Below are positions 31,799 to 41,932 of a stretch of DNA of 64,000 nt, piece by piece. Positions within the stretch are counted from its first letter, which is position 1, and each line of letters starts with the position of its first letter. A model generated the notes under the pieces. The model did no database searches. It was not told the DNA's origin and was given only the letters and a program-made list of their open reading frames with translations. The stretch is from Chitinophaga sp. CF118 (GTDB taxonomy: Bacteria > Bacteroidota > Bacteroidia > Chitinophagales > Chitinophagaceae). Both the position numbers and the translations under genes were made by a program. The stretch covers positions 126,011 through 190,010 of the forward strand of contig NZ_FOMK01000008.1 of the NCBI RefSeq assembly GCF_900112615.1. Direction: 5' to 3'.

Positions 31799-34700
31799 TT
31801 ATATTTTTTTCCAGCTACTCAGATTAAACTCGAATTTTTGATGTACCGGTAATGTTAATACAAAAACGATTTCATTGATACTACCCGAAACCAACTCTAA
31901 AGATCCATTATGTAATTCTGTTAATGACCTGGCCAGAGGCAATCCAATGCCTGTTCCTGGCTTTTCCTTGTTGTTCAGCCTGAAAAACGGTTCAAATATT
32001 TTTTCCTGAAATCCGGCTGGTATCCCTTTCCCATCGTTACTGAAAATAATTGTAAATTTTTCGTCGCCGGCATTGAGGGGGGGCATCTTTATAGTAGCGC
32101 AGCATGCTGCATACTTAATGGCATTGGAGATCAGGTTACCGCATATTTTAATCAGTGCTTCCCGGTCTACAAATGCCATAATATGGATTTCAGGAAAATC
32201 TGTATGTAAACTTATTTTGCTCTCTTTAGCAAGTTCTCTGAATGAATCTGTTTGTTCTATGAGCAGTTTATTAATGTTTGCGTTTACAAAGTTTAATCCG
32301 AACTGTTCTATTTCGGTCTGCCTGAAATCCAGCAACTGCCCGGTAAGGTCTGTCAGTCGATTTGCATTCTTCTGCACCATCAACAGGCTCTTTTTAATAT
32401 TCGGCTGGTCCTCTGCCATTTTTATCAATCTTTCTACTGGCCCTACAATCAGGGTTAGGGGTGTTTGGATTTCGTGCGCAATGTTGGTGAAAAAATCAAT
32501 TTTAAACTGATAGATTTCTTTCGTTTTTTCGTGTTCAAATAGTTGGAGTTTAATCAGGTTTTTACTGTTCAGGTAACTATGATAATAGCGGATCAAAAGG
32601 AACAAAATGGTTCCTGAAATCAGCACATATAAAAAGTACGCAGTATTGCTTTTCCAGGAGGGGGGTGAAATGCTGATAAACAGGCGCCGTTCTTTACCTG
32701 TCCAGTTGCCGACATTACTTTCTGCACGCACTGTAAACGTATAGTTCCCCGGTGCCAGGTTTGTAAAATAGGCGTTTCTGTTGGTGTTAAGATATGTCCA
32801 GTCTTTATTTACTCCGGTCATGAAATATTTATACCTGGTGGCCCTGGCCGAAGAGTAATTCAGCGCAGCAAACTCAATACTGAAATTATTCTGATCATGG
32901 GTGAGCACAATGGTATCTGTAAATAGAATTGATCTGGTGTGTGGGTCATCTTTATTGTTTATCTGAAACCCGGTAATGTAAGTTGGCGGAGATACATCTT
33001 TGGTGCCGAAATCGGCGGGGTTAAAGGCGATCATTCCTTTCACAGATCCGAAATACATTTTGCCGGTAGCGTCTTTGTAGGCTGAATTGTAATTAAACTG
33101 ATCTGTTATGAGCCCGTTCGATTGCGTATAAGTCTTACACTGTTCAGTGTGTAAATCAAAACAGATAAGACCTCTGAGTGAACTTATCCATAAGCGTTTT
33201 GAATTATCTTCCAGAATACAGAACACAGCATTACTGGGTAAGCCGTTTTCTATCGTAAATTTTTTAATGGTTTTCCGATCTGGATTTAACTTTATGAGGC
33301 CACCGCCGGCAGTTGCAAACCACAGTGAGTGATTGCTGTCTTCAAAAATATTATACACCGGAAATTCATTGATAATTTCGTTGTGCTGCTTGTCGCCAAA
33401 ACGGAAATTACCATGTTTGCCGGTTTTACGATTATAGTAAAAAGCACCTTGCGATACGCTGCCAGTCCAGATATTTCCCTGTTCGTCTTCAGTGATGTCA
33501 AAAACATACGAGTTATAGGGTATCTGTTTAACACGGCTGAATGTTTTGTGCTTCCTGTCATAAAGAAATAATCCTGAGCCATTATATGCAGTACCAACCA
33601 GTAAGGTGCTATCCATTGTGAGATAGAAACGGAGTACAAAATCACTCACCTTGTCGTTTTTGTCACCAATAAATTGAAAGCGGTCAGTCACTGTTCCGGT
33701 GCGCGTGTCCATTATTTCCATACCATGTAAAAACGGGCCGATGAATAACTGATCACCTAATGTTAAAAGACCGTGGATATTGGGGTAGGAGATAGCACCC
33801 TTTTTTCCCGTTGCAGCATAACTGGTAAATTTTCCTGTTTTTACATTGAACTTATTGATACCTGCATCTTCGGTACCAATCCATAAGTTACCCCTGGTAT
33901 CAGGACAAATTGTTCCCACAGCGTTGCCTGATATGGAGTTAGTGCCTTGCAGGGGATAATATTTTTCAAACCGGGCATTCTCTGCCGAATAATAATTTAA
34001 GCCACCAAAAAAAGTACCTGCCCACATACCTCCCCGATTGTCTTTGCATATTGTATAGACAGCGTTATCTGCAAGAGAATAAGGATCACTGATCTGTTTT
34101 CGTAAATTCTGGCTTGTGTTGGTGGCCCGGTCGTATACATATATACCTGATTCAGTGGCTATCCAGTAATGCTGATTACTGGCGGCAGTAATATCACGTA
34201 CATATACATCAGTATTATCATTGTTGCGAAGGGGTAATGATGTGATTGTTCCTGTTTTAGTGTTATAACTTTTTAATCCCTGTTTAAAACACCCTATCAA
34301 AATTTCTTTATCACTAACGGGACATATTTTGCTGATAGATCGCATATTTGCAGGTATACGCAGATCAATTATCCGAACATTGGCCATCTTTTGGTGTGAA
34401 TAGATGCTGATGACGCCATCGTCATTGCCCACCCACAAATTCCTGCTGCTGTCAATAGCCACGCAGGAGGCATGTAGCTTTAAATCGTCAACTTTTTTTT
34501 GTCTCTGATCATATTTGTAGAGTGAATAATTAGCCAGGAACCATAAATTATTGTCGCTGTCAATCACAAGATGGCTGATGTATGTTGACGGGGCGATGTC
34601 AAGTGGCGTAAAAGCTTCGTTACGGGGATTATACATATAAATACCCTTACCTGTACCAATCCATAACATACCGTTTTTATCTTCGGAGATAACGGTTATC

Positions 34701-34954
34701 ACATTATTGCCTATACTGCCAAATTTGTTCTTTTCGTTTTTGTAAGTTTTAAATGTATAACCGTCAAAACGGTTTAATCCTCCTCTGGTACCAATCCACA
34801 TCAAACCTTTACTATCCTGTAAAATGGATATCACAGAGTTGTGTACCAATCCATCATCAACCTGATAGTGTGTAAAATAATATTGTCCACAACAGGATAG
34901 TGTGGCAAGCTGTAATATCAGGCTTACAAAAATGGTATGAGGGAATAATCGCAT
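31799..34954 (-). CDS. Two-component sensor kinase with periplasmic beta-propeller (HTCS-like, lacking receiver)
   Basis: The protein has 1051 residues. A signal peptide/anchor (1-23) is followed by Reg_prop propeller repeats to about 640, recognisable by repeating 'GLMWIGTRGGLNRFD', 'NGMLWIGTGKGIYMYN', 'NLWIGTEDAGINKFN'. A Y_Y_Y domain spans about 690-755 ('RYKYFMTGVNKDWTYL'), with a transmembrane helix at about 771-791. The HisKA domain has its His near 827 ('FFTNIAHEIQTPLTLIVGPVERL') and the ATPase domain 'NLISNAIKYA' and 'GTGIGLPLARSL'. The protein stops after the ATPase domain; receiver and DNA-binding parts are in the next gene. Family role: sensing sugar breakdown products in the periplasm. 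It diverges from the ricin-GH43 lipoprotein gene. Confidence 0.93.
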   Translation of the reverse strand: MRLFPHTIFVSLILQLATLSCCGQYYFTHYQVDDGLVHNSVISILQDSKGLMWIGTRGGLNRFDGYTFKTYKNEKNKFGSIGNNVITVISEDKNGMLWIGTGKGIYMYNPRNEAFTPLDIAPSTYISHLVIDSDNNLWFLANYSLYKYDQRQKKVDDLKLHASCVAIDSSRNLWVGNDDGVISIYSHQKMANVRIIDLRIPANMRSISKICPVSDKEILIGCFKQGLKSYNTKTGTITSLPLRNNDNTDVYVRDITAASNQHYWIATESGIYVYDRATNTSQNLRKQISDPYSLADNAVYTICKDNRGGMWAGTFFGGLNYYSAENARFEKYYPLQGTNSISGNAVGTICPDTRGNLWIGTEDAGINKFNVKTGKFTSYAATGKKGAISYPNIHGLLTLGDQLFIGPFLHGMEIMDTRTGTVTDRFQFIGDKNDKVSDFVLRFYLTMDSTLLVGTAYNGSGLFLYDRKHKTFSRVKQIPYNSYVFDITEDEQGNIWTGSVSQGAFYYNRKTGKHGNFRFGDKQHNEIINEFPVYNIFEDSNHSLWFATAGGGLIKLNPDRKTIKKFTIENGLPSNAVFCILEDNSKRLWISSLRGLICFDLHTEQCKTYTQSNGLITDQFNYNSAYKDATGKMYFGSVKGMIAFNPADFGTKDVSPPTYITGFQINNKDDPHTRSILFTDTIVLTHDQNNFSIEFAALNYSSARATRYKYFMTGVNKDWTYLNTNRNAYFTNLAPGNYTFTVRAESNVGNWTGKERRLFISISPPSWKSNTAYFLYVLISGTILFLLIRYYHSYLNSKNLIKLQLFEHEKTKEIYQFKIDFFTNIAHEIQTPLTLIVGPVERLIKMAEDQPNIKKSLLMVQKNANRLTDLTGQLLDFRQTEIEQFGLNFVNANINKLLIEQTDSFRELAKESKISLHTDFPEIHIMAFVDREALIKICGNLISNAIKYAACCATIKMPPLNAGDEKFTIIFSNDGKGIPAGFQEKIFEPFFRLNNKEKPGTGIGLPLARSLTELHNGSLELVSGSINEIVFVLTLPVHQKFEFNLSSWKKI

Positions 34955-35143
34955 AACGTTAATTCAAATATAAACAAATGTCCGGTTTGGGAAATGAACG
35001 AATTTACCTTGCTGCTCCTGTATATGAAAATCAATTATTTGTAAATGGGTTGAGATGAATCGACAAAAAGTTGAACAGATTATGCACTATCTATTCGTTT
35101 ATTTTGAATGGCACTAAATCAAATCACTTAACCACAATTTCCT

Positions 35144-36697
35144 ATGAAAAAAGAGTTATTTACTACAACTGCTGTTGCCATCGCATTGTTGGCAGCGGGT
35201 TGTCAAAAAAAGCAATCGGAGAGTATTGCTCAGTTGAGTCCCCCTACGACGCTCGGCGTTGCACCTGCATTGGGCACACTGGTGGATAGTGGTATCTATC
35301 GCATCAGGAGTTTCTCTTCATTACCAGCCGGCCCGGTAGTTGAAGTAACCGGAAACTCAACTGCTGATGGTGCAAAAATTCAGCAATGGGGATGGTTTCC
35401 CAATAACGGACAGAAATGGAAACTTATAAAAACCGATGCCACGTATTATAAGCTGATCAATGTTACCAGTAGTAAATGTCTCCAGTCGCCATCGGCAACT
35501 TCGGGCGAGGTATTACAACAGGGAACTGATGATGGCTCTGATGCACAACGTTGGGCAATTGCCTATTCCGGCAGTAACAATATTTTTTCACTGACCAACA
35601 AGGAAACAGGCATGAAAATGGTTGTTGATCCTGAAGATACTGTACCGGGCAGAAAAATCAAACAGAAAAGTAGTGTAACAGGCACACAGGATCTCTTTGA
35701 ATTTCGTAACCTCAATTTTCAGAATCCTTTAAGTACTAACAGCCGTCCTGATCCCTTCATAGCGCAAAAAGATGGATATTATTATTTCCTGTGTACTAAA
35801 GGCAATAGGATAACCATTGCGAAAACTAAGTCTATATCATTACTGGCGACCGTACCTGAAACCACCGTCTGGACTCCTCCCACAGGTACAGCGTATTCAT
35901 CTAATATATGGGCGCCTGAATTATATTTCCTCTCAGGCAAGTGGTATATTTATTTCACTGCTGATGATGGAGTATCGAGTGATACTCACCGTATGTTCGT
36001 GCTGGAGAATCCCAATGCTGATCCAACAACCGGAACATGGACATTCAAAGGAAAGATATCTGATTCAACTGATCAATTGGCTATTGATGGTTCGGTACTG
36101 ACCGTTAATACAAAACATTACTTCATATGGTCGGGTTGGGAGAGTGTAGCTTCCAAATATAAACAATATATATACATTGCTTCCATGCATAACCCATGGA
36201 CCCTCAACGGTACCAGGGTGAAAATATCATCGCCTACCAATACCTGGGAAAAATATGAGCCCAATTCAATAGGGGTTGGCGTTAATGAAGGTCCCATCAT
36301 GCTGCAGAAAGATGACAGCAGCCCGGTATTCATTATATTTTCAGCAAGCCGTTATACAAGTGACAATTATTGCCTGGGGCAGATACAGTTAAAAAGCGGA
36401 GGTAATCCCACTGTTGCGGCCGATTGGATAAATAAGAAGCAGGTGTTTGTGAGAAATGATGCTAACGGTGTTTATGGACCAGGGCACAACGGCTTTTTTA
36501 CCAGTAGTTATACCGACGCAAACGATGTGGTGCATACCGAAAACTGGTTTGTATATCATGCGCGCAGTGTAGCCGCCACTACAAACGGAGGCAGAGCGCC
36601 AAGAATGCAAAAACTAACCTGGAATGCAGATGGATCACCAAACTTTGGCGTAGCCGGAGCAACAGGTGTTAACATCCCCATTCCGATAGGTGACTGA
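35144..36697 (+). CDS. Lipoprotein with ricin-type lectin and GH43-like domain
   Basis: The protein has 517 residues. A lipoprotein signal ends 'LLAAGC' (Cys near 20). A RICIN-like beta-trefoil (about 45-190) shows QxW repeats ('IQQWGWFPNNGQKWKL', 'DAQRWAI'). A five-bladed GH43-type propeller follows (about 195-505). Candidate catalytic acids are the Asp in 'SRPDPFIA' near 203, the Asp in 'LAIDGSVL' near 313 and the Glu in 'NEGPIML' near 382, in the usual order. GH43 enzymes release arabinose or xylose from plant polymers; specificity is not readable. The lipid anchor places it on a membrane surface. It diverges from the propeller sensor, which probably controls it. Confidence 0.87.
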   Translation: MKKELFTTTAVAIALLAAGCQKKQSESIAQLSPPTTLGVAPALGTLVDSGIYRIRSFSSLPAGPVVEVTGNSTADGAKIQQWGWFPNNGQKWKLIKTDATYYKLINVTSSKCLQSPSATSGEVLQQGTDDGSDAQRWAIAYSGSNNIFSLTNKETGMKMVVDPEDTVPGRKIKQKSSVTGTQDLFEFRNLNFQNPLSTNSRPDPFIAQKDGYYYFLCTKGNRITIAKTKSISLLATVPETTVWTPPTGTAYSSNIWAPELYFLSGKWYIYFTADDGVSSDTHRMFVLENPNADPTTGTWTFKGKISDSTDQLAIDGSVLTVNTKHYFIWSGWESVASKYKQYIYIASMHNPWTLNGTRVKISSPTNTWEKYEPNSIGVGVNEGPIMLQKDDSSPVFIIFSASRYTSDNYCLGQIQLKSGGNPTVAADWINKKQVFVRNDANGVYGPGHNGFFTSSYTDANDVVHTENWFVYHARSVAATTNGGRAPRMQKLTWNADGSPNFGVAGATGVNIPIPIGD

Positions 36698-36715
36698 TAA
36701 GGTTGTCAGCGTAAT

Positions 36716-36755
36716 TAATGAAACAGCCCGCCATTACAGGCGGGCTGTTTCATTA
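36716..36755. terminator. Strong bidirectional terminator
   Basis: A 17-base perfect stem with core AAACAGCCCGCC / GGCGGGCTGTTT and a 6-base loop lies 18 bases after the GH43 stop and between converging genes. Confidence 0.9.
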
Positions 36756-36849
36756 TGCCTGATAATCTGCAGTATCAGTGAAAATTGTGTATTTCCATCC
36801 ATCTTCTCGTGAAAAAGGGTAGCAAGTGAATTTCCTGTTCAGCGCTCTT

Positions 36850-37419
36850 TTATAAAGCCTTCTTATAATGCATACATACAACCCCATTGGCGAAGGTCTT
36901 CGAGCTTACCAGTGTGAGCTGTGTTGTTTTGGATACATTTTTGAAAAGAGGCATACCCTTGCCCAGCAGAACAGGGTTTACAAACAGCCAGAATTCATCT
37001 ATTAAATCGTATTGCAACAATGAGTGTGTTGCTGAAGGGCTGCCAAATATAAGTATCTCCTTACCGGCCTGTTGCTTTAATGCTTTTATGCGGTGTTCTA
37101 CTTCTTCACTAATGAAAACAGTATTGGGGAACTGCTCGCCCTGCATGCTCTTAGACAGTACAATTTTTTCTGCTTTCTTATACCAGGCGGCATGCTCAAT
37201 GTCGTGCTTGCTGGCATTGGGTTGGTCTGCAGCGGTAGGCCAATAACCTTCCATCATTTGCCAGGTAACGCGGCCATACAATGCGGTATCACTATCATTG
37301 ACGCGCTCACCAACATGTTCAAATATCTCATCATCAACTTTTATCCAATCCATTTCGCCATTGAGACCGGCCACATATCCATCCAAAGAAACATGAAAAA
37401 ACGAAACAAGTTTACGCAT
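36850..37419 (-). CDS. Dihydrofolate reductase family protein (RibD C-terminal-like)
   Basis: The protein has 189 residues of the same family as 16373-16930 but a different branch: 'MRKLVSFFHVSLDGYVAG', 'DTALYGRVTWQMMEGYWP', 'EKIVLSKSMQ', 'EILIFGSPSATHSLLQYDLIDEFWLFVNPVLLGKGMPLF'. The NADPH-binding glycine region is present. The enzymes are predicted reductases with unknown substrate. Monocistronic; a 610-base gap lies upstream of its start. Confidence 0.87.
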   Translation of the reverse strand: MRKLVSFFHVSLDGYVAGLNGEMDWIKVDDEIFEHVGERVNDSDTALYGRVTWQMMEGYWPTAADQPNASKHDIEHAAWYKKAEKIVLSKSMQGEQFPNTVFISEEVEHRIKALKQQAGKEILIFGSPSATHSLLQYDLIDEFWLFVNPVLLGKGMPLFKNVSKTTQLTLVSSKTFANGVVCMHYKKAL

Positions 37420-38029
37420 ACGCTCCTGGTTATAGGTTAATTATAATTTATTTACAAGCAAACTTACGACCTGCATCTGACTTGAACAATGGCCAATTGG
37501 GACAATCATCAGGGCTGTTTCAGTCATAAAATAACAGTGGTGTCAATTCCTTGTCTGCATTTGCAGCGGGAACGTCCTTTTATGATGCCAGCCCATAATT
37601 TTTAAATTATTAAACATTCCTGTTGCATTGGATGTTATATCACGTGCAAGTAATTACAATAGGACATTACTACTGTATATTATAGCGCTTTAATTACAAA
37701 CGTCCTATCTTTCTGCTTTTGCTTTCTCTATTGTTTGTTATGTCTCCTATATGCTATCCTACTGGCAATGACTAAAAAGGTAGTCCCTGGTTAATTTAAA
37801 CCAACGTTGCAGCTGCCTATCCTCATTTTACTTCTGTTAATTCAGATAGTCTTTGCCCTACAAACTGTTATAATGTTTGCAGGAACTTTTGGAATAATAC
37901 ATTTCTGATAATTCAGCCATTCCCTTATGAGAAAAATGTAATGAAGGTCTTGAAGCGGCTGTTAGCTGTTAAAGAACGTAGAAGAAAATGTTAAGATTTA
38001 TTGAAAAAACCACTAAAAATTAAAGGAAT
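37420..38029. other. 610-base divergent intergenic region
   Basis: This gap lies between the divergent DHFR-like and esterase/beta-helix genes. It is AT-rich, without a recognisable coding remnant or strong hairpin. Several near matches to the -7 box have a spacer one base too long (for example TAATGTTTG near 37872). It probably carries the promoter and regulator site of the large secreted protein, but I cannot place them. Confidence 0.4.
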
Positions 38030-41000
38030 TTGAAAAATTTAACCATGAGCAGGTTATTACTATCTGCCTGTTTTACCATGAGCATGTTTTATTCCTTCCA
38101 AAGTTTTGCACAGGGAGATCAAACAAAAATTTCAGTCAATATAGCCCCCGGTACAACAACAGGAGCCTGGCTACATTTACCCGATGATTACAGCAGTACA
38201 TCTACCAATTATCCTCTCATTATTTTTATTCATGGAATAGGTGAAGGTGGTACGAATCTTAATGTTGTGCTTGCACATGGTGTACCAAAAATCATTTCCC
38301 GGGGTGCAAAAATGCAATTTACGGTTGGCGGAAAACTATTCAAATTCATTACTGTTTCGCCTCAATTCTCCAATGGCTGGGCCAGTGAGGATATGATCCA
38401 AAGTATTCTTGATGATGTTAAATCAAAATATCGTGTTGATGCTTCCCGTATTTATCTTACCGGATTGAGTGCCGGTGGGTATGGGGTCTTGAACTATGTA
38501 GCTTCAGGTACCAATTATTCAAATAACCTGGCAGCAATTGTACCAGTATCTACATCAGCTATAGATGGCGTTAAGATTCCGGGACTTTGTAATATTGCCA
38601 GCAGTAACATTGCTACCTGGTTTCTTTGCGGAAGCTATGACGGTTTTATTGATATTCAGAAAACATATGTTGCTAAGATTAATGATTGTAATCCTAAGTA
38701 TCCTGTGATCAGTACTTCCTATGCAGGTGGTACACACAGTGATAATGTGTGGGATAAAGCATATGATGCAACACATACTTATCAGTCTCCTAATATTTAC
38801 GAATGGATGCTGCAATACAGCAAAGGCAGTTCACCCATCATTATTCCTGATCCGGTAGCATCTGCAACGGCAACGAACATTACGATTCCTGTAAGTAGTA
38901 CTACATTGGATGGATCATCTTCCACAGCACCCGGCAGCACCATTGCCAGTTATGCATGGAACCTTGTATCAGGGCCATCTACCCCTACCTTCAGCAGCAC
39001 GAGTACTGCAAAGGTTATGGTGAGCAACCTTATAGCAGGTAGTTATGTATTTAACCTGACGGTAAAAAATGCAGCCGGCACCAGTAACAGTGAACAGGTA
39101 ACAGTAGTCGTGACGGCAGCAACAGTGATCCCTGCCCCGATAGCTGCTATTGCAGCTACCAGTGTTTCTATTACACTTCCGGTAAGCAGTACTACAATGG
39201 ATGGATCCGGATCCACAGCACCCGGCAGTACGATTGTCAGTTATGCATGGAGTCTGGTATCAGGACCGTCTACACCCACATTCAGTAGTACCAGTACAGC
39301 CGCTTCTATGGTGAGCAGCCTTATTAAAGGAACATACACGTTTAACCTGACTGTGAAAAATGCAGCTGGTGGAACAAACAGCAAACAGGCAACTGTATTG
39401 GTGAATCCTGCTGTGATTATTATACCTCCGGCTACAACGCCGACAACCTGCTCTTACTGTAAATTCCTGATCACACCTGGTACTGATGGTGGTGCCTATA
39501 TTAATGGTGCCAACATGAAAGTGCAACCTGGAGATACCGTTTGTATCCAATCAGGTAATTATAAATATATCCAGTTCTTGAATTTTACCGGCACCGCGGC
39601 AGAACCAATTGTGTTTATCAACTGTGGTGGTCAGGTAAAAATAGGGAATGGTGGTAGCTATGGATTTATCTTTAATAACGTTAAATACTTTAAGGTTACC
39701 GGCACCGGTAGCAGCGATAAATATGGCTTTAGTATCAACAGTGTTACCACCAAACTAAATGTAGGTTTGGCTATGGGTAAAGGTTGTAGTGACTATGAAG
39801 CAGCTGGATTTGAAATCACTGGAAGTGATGTGGGCGTAATGGCCAAAGTGAATCCTGACTGTGATACCAATAATCAGTATCCTTATTTTGCTATACGTAA
39901 TGTGAAATTTCATGACATTTATATCCATGATGTAACAGGAGAAGGAATGTATATAGGAAACCCTGCACTGAATAGTAAAACAGTAACGTGCACTGATGCT
40001 ACGATGAAAATTGTATTGCCTCCACATTTCTATAATCTGAGAATCTATAATATAATAACTGCCAATACGGGCCTGGATGGTATACAGGTGGTATCTGCAC
40101 CTGAAGATGTTGAAATTTATAATAATTCAGTATCGAATTATGGTATTCAGAATGTGGAGAATCAACAGGCTGGTATTATCCTTGGAGAGGAAACCAATGG
40201 AAAGATATATAACAACAGCATTATCAAAGGTACTGGCAGCGGTATACAAATATTAGGTATCGGACTTTGTTATGTGTATAACAATATTATTAGTGATGCT
40301 GGTGTTGATGGCACTGCTACAAAACAAGATGCACTATTTATTGATGACAGGCCTGTTAAAAACAATTTTATTCCGTTACGTGTAAATGTATTTAATAACA
40401 CTATCATTAATTCAGGACGGGATGCTATCCGGTATTTGAATAGTTTTGGTACTGTGGCAAAAGGAAATCTATTCTTCAATAACTTACTGATAAATCCAGG
40501 TTTAGGGTACCTGAATATAAAGACGGGAATAGATTATACTGCTTCAAATAATCTTACTTATTCAGATATCAATGTTGTTAAATTTTCTAATGCAGCAGAT
40601 AAGGATTTCCACCTGGCATCAGGATCACCTGCCATTGATAAAGGCAAAGACCTGAGTGCGTATTTTAAGATAGATATTGATGGAGATATAAGATCTCTGA
40701 CTACTGCTTATGATATAGGTGCAGATGAATATGCTTCCGGTACGATAGAAAACCGGGTACCGGTGTCAGTTGCTGGTGATGATACAACCATAACATTACC
40801 GGTTTCAATAATCACACTGGATGGTGCTGGTTCATCAGATGCGGATGGCAACATCGTTTCATATGTCTGGAAACAGTTATCTGGCCCTGTTGCAGCTACC
40901 ATTACTTCAGCAACCACTGCTAAGCCGGTAATAAATCTGATGTCTACTGCAGGTACTTATGTTTTTGAGCTGATAGTAACTGATAATAAGGGAGCTGCTT

Positions 41001-41917
41001 CCAGCAACGTAGTAAGTGTTATTTTATTAGCAGAAATACCTGTGGCAAATGTTGATGGAAATAAAACCATTATACAACCGTGTAATAGTAGTGATGCCAC
41101 AGGTATGGTCATTGCAGACAGTGATAGAAGTATAACAAAGTATAACTGGACACAGGTTTCCGGGCCTACTAAAGCTTCCATCGCTTCACCCACCGAGTTG
41201 AAGACTGACTTGAATCAACTGACCAGTGTAGGCACCTACATATTCCGTCTAACAGTTACTAACGATAAAGGTGTTGAAAGTACGGCTGATCTGTCTGTAT
41301 TTGTAAAACCTAATCCCGCCAATTTGTTATTGGCCAAAGCGGGAATTGATCAAACTATTGATTATGTGTCTGTCACAAAAGCGGTACTGGATGGTTCTCA
41401 GTCCTATGCAATTAATAACGGGTATATCTCTTATTATGCCTGGACAAAAGTAAGCGGTCCTGCAGGAGAAATCTTCCTGAATGCAGCAGCCCCAATGACG
41501 GTTGTTAAATTACAGGCAGCAGGTACTTATGTGTTTCGTTTGAAAGTAACAGATACGAATAACAATACTGCTACCGATGATGTAACCATCATTGCAGGTA
41601 ATATAGGTGCGAAAACAGCTGTAAAAATAAGTGCGAAAATGTTAGATGTTGCTGTTATGAATGTGTCCGGTATACAGATTTATCCAAATCCGGTGGAGAG
41701 TATACTGCATTTAAAACTCACGCTGAATGCAGCCGCTACAATTGTAGCCAGGATCTTTAGCAGCAATGGGCAAATAAAGGGAACTTATTATCTGGGTAGC
41801 ATCACGTCTATTCAAAAAAATATTGATATCAGTAATCTTGCAGGGGGGACGTACATATTACAGATCAAGGATGATAAGAAACTGGATTTGTCTTATAAAT
41901 TCATCAAGTCAAATTAA
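38030..41917 (+). CDS. Secreted multidomain esterase / PKD / beta-helix protein with type IX sorting domain
   Basis: The protein has 1295 residues from TTG 38030 (ATG 38045 is an alternative five codons in). Signal peptide 1-28. An alpha/beta-hydrolase esterase domain covers about 30-265, with oxyanion region 'FIHGIGEGG', Ser147 in 'GLSAGGYG', Asp204 in 'GSYDGF' and His236 in 'GGTHSD'. Two near-identical PKD-like domains follow (275-455), then a right-handed parallel beta-helix (about 468-895, with 'KFHDIYIHDVTGEGMYIG' and 'NNSVSNYGIQNV'), three more PKD-like domains (905-1190) and a Por sorting domain ('IQIYPNPVESILHLKL', ending 'YKFIKSN'). A polysaccharide-active esterase joined to a lyase- or hydrolase-like helix is the best reading. 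Confidence 0.85.
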   Translation: MKNLTMSRLLLSACFTMSMFYSFQSFAQGDQTKISVNIAPGTTTGAWLHLPDDYSSTSTNYPLIIFIHGIGEGGTNLNVVLAHGVPKIISRGAKMQFTVGGKLFKFITVSPQFSNGWASEDMIQSILDDVKSKYRVDASRIYLTGLSAGGYGVLNYVASGTNYSNNLAAIVPVSTSAIDGVKIPGLCNIASSNIATWFLCGSYDGFIDIQKTYVAKINDCNPKYPVISTSYAGGTHSDNVWDKAYDATHTYQSPNIYEWMLQYSKGSSPIIIPDPVASATATNITIPVSSTTLDGSSSTAPGSTIASYAWNLVSGPSTPTFSSTSTAKVMVSNLIAGSYVFNLTVKNAAGTSNSEQVTVVVTAATVIPAPIAAIAATSVSITLPVSSTTMDGSGSTAPGSTIVSYAWSLVSGPSTPTFSSTSTAASMVSSLIKGTYTFNLTVKNAAGGTNSKQATVLVNPAVIIIPPATTPTTCSYCKFLITPGTDGGAYINGANMKVQPGDTVCIQSGNYKYIQFLNFTGTAAEPIVFINCGGQVKIGNGGSYGFIFNNVKYFKVTGTGSSDKYGFSINSVTTKLNVGLAMGKGCSDYEAAGFEITGSDVGVMAKVNPDCDTNNQYPYFAIRNVKFHDIYIHDVTGEGMYIGNPALNSKTVTCTDATMKIVLPPHFYNLRIYNIITANTGLDGIQVVSAPEDVEIYNNSVSNYGIQNVENQQAGIILGEETNGKIYNNSIIKGTGSGIQILGIGLCYVYNNIISDAGVDGTATKQDALFIDDRPVKNNFIPLRVNVFNNTIINSGRDAIRYLNSFGTVAKGNLFFNNLLINPGLGYLNIKTGIDYTASNNLTYSDINVVKFSNAADKDFHLASGSPAIDKGKDLSAYFKIDIDGDIRSLTTAYDIGADEYASGTIENRVPVSVAGDDTTITLPVSIITLDGAGSSDADGNIVSYVWKQLSGPVAATITSATTAKPVINLMSTAGTYVFELIVTDNKGAASSNVVSVILLAEIPVANVDGNKTIIQPCNSSDATGMVIADSDRSITKYNWTQVSGPTKASIASPTELKTDLNQLTSVGTYIFRLTVTNDKGVESTADLSVFVKPNPANLLLAKAGIDQTIDYVSVTKAVLDGSQSYAINNGYISYYAWTKVSGPAGEIFLNAAAPMTVVKLQAAGTYVFRLKVTDTNNNTATDDVTIIAGNIGAKTAVKISAKMLDVAVMNVSGIQIYPNPVESILHLKLTLNAAATIVARIFSSNGQIKGTYYLGSITSIQKNIDISNLAGGTYILQIKDDKKLDLSYKFIKSN
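38891..39352 (+). repeat. Near-identical tandem PKD-domain coding repeats
   Basis: The sequences starting at 38891 and 39182 (offset 291 bases, 97 codons) are almost the same over about 170 bases, both containing ACAGCACCCGGCAG and GTTATGCATGGA. They encode the first two PKD-like domains and look like a recent duplication inside the gene. Confidence 0.75.
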
Positions 41918-41932
41918 TAAGTATTCATGTCC

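Noticed and set aside
35071..35289. 72-codon frame overlapping the start of the ricin-GH43 gene
   Set aside because: Out of frame with the lipoprotein gene, which has a clear signal peptide and lipobox from ATG 35144.
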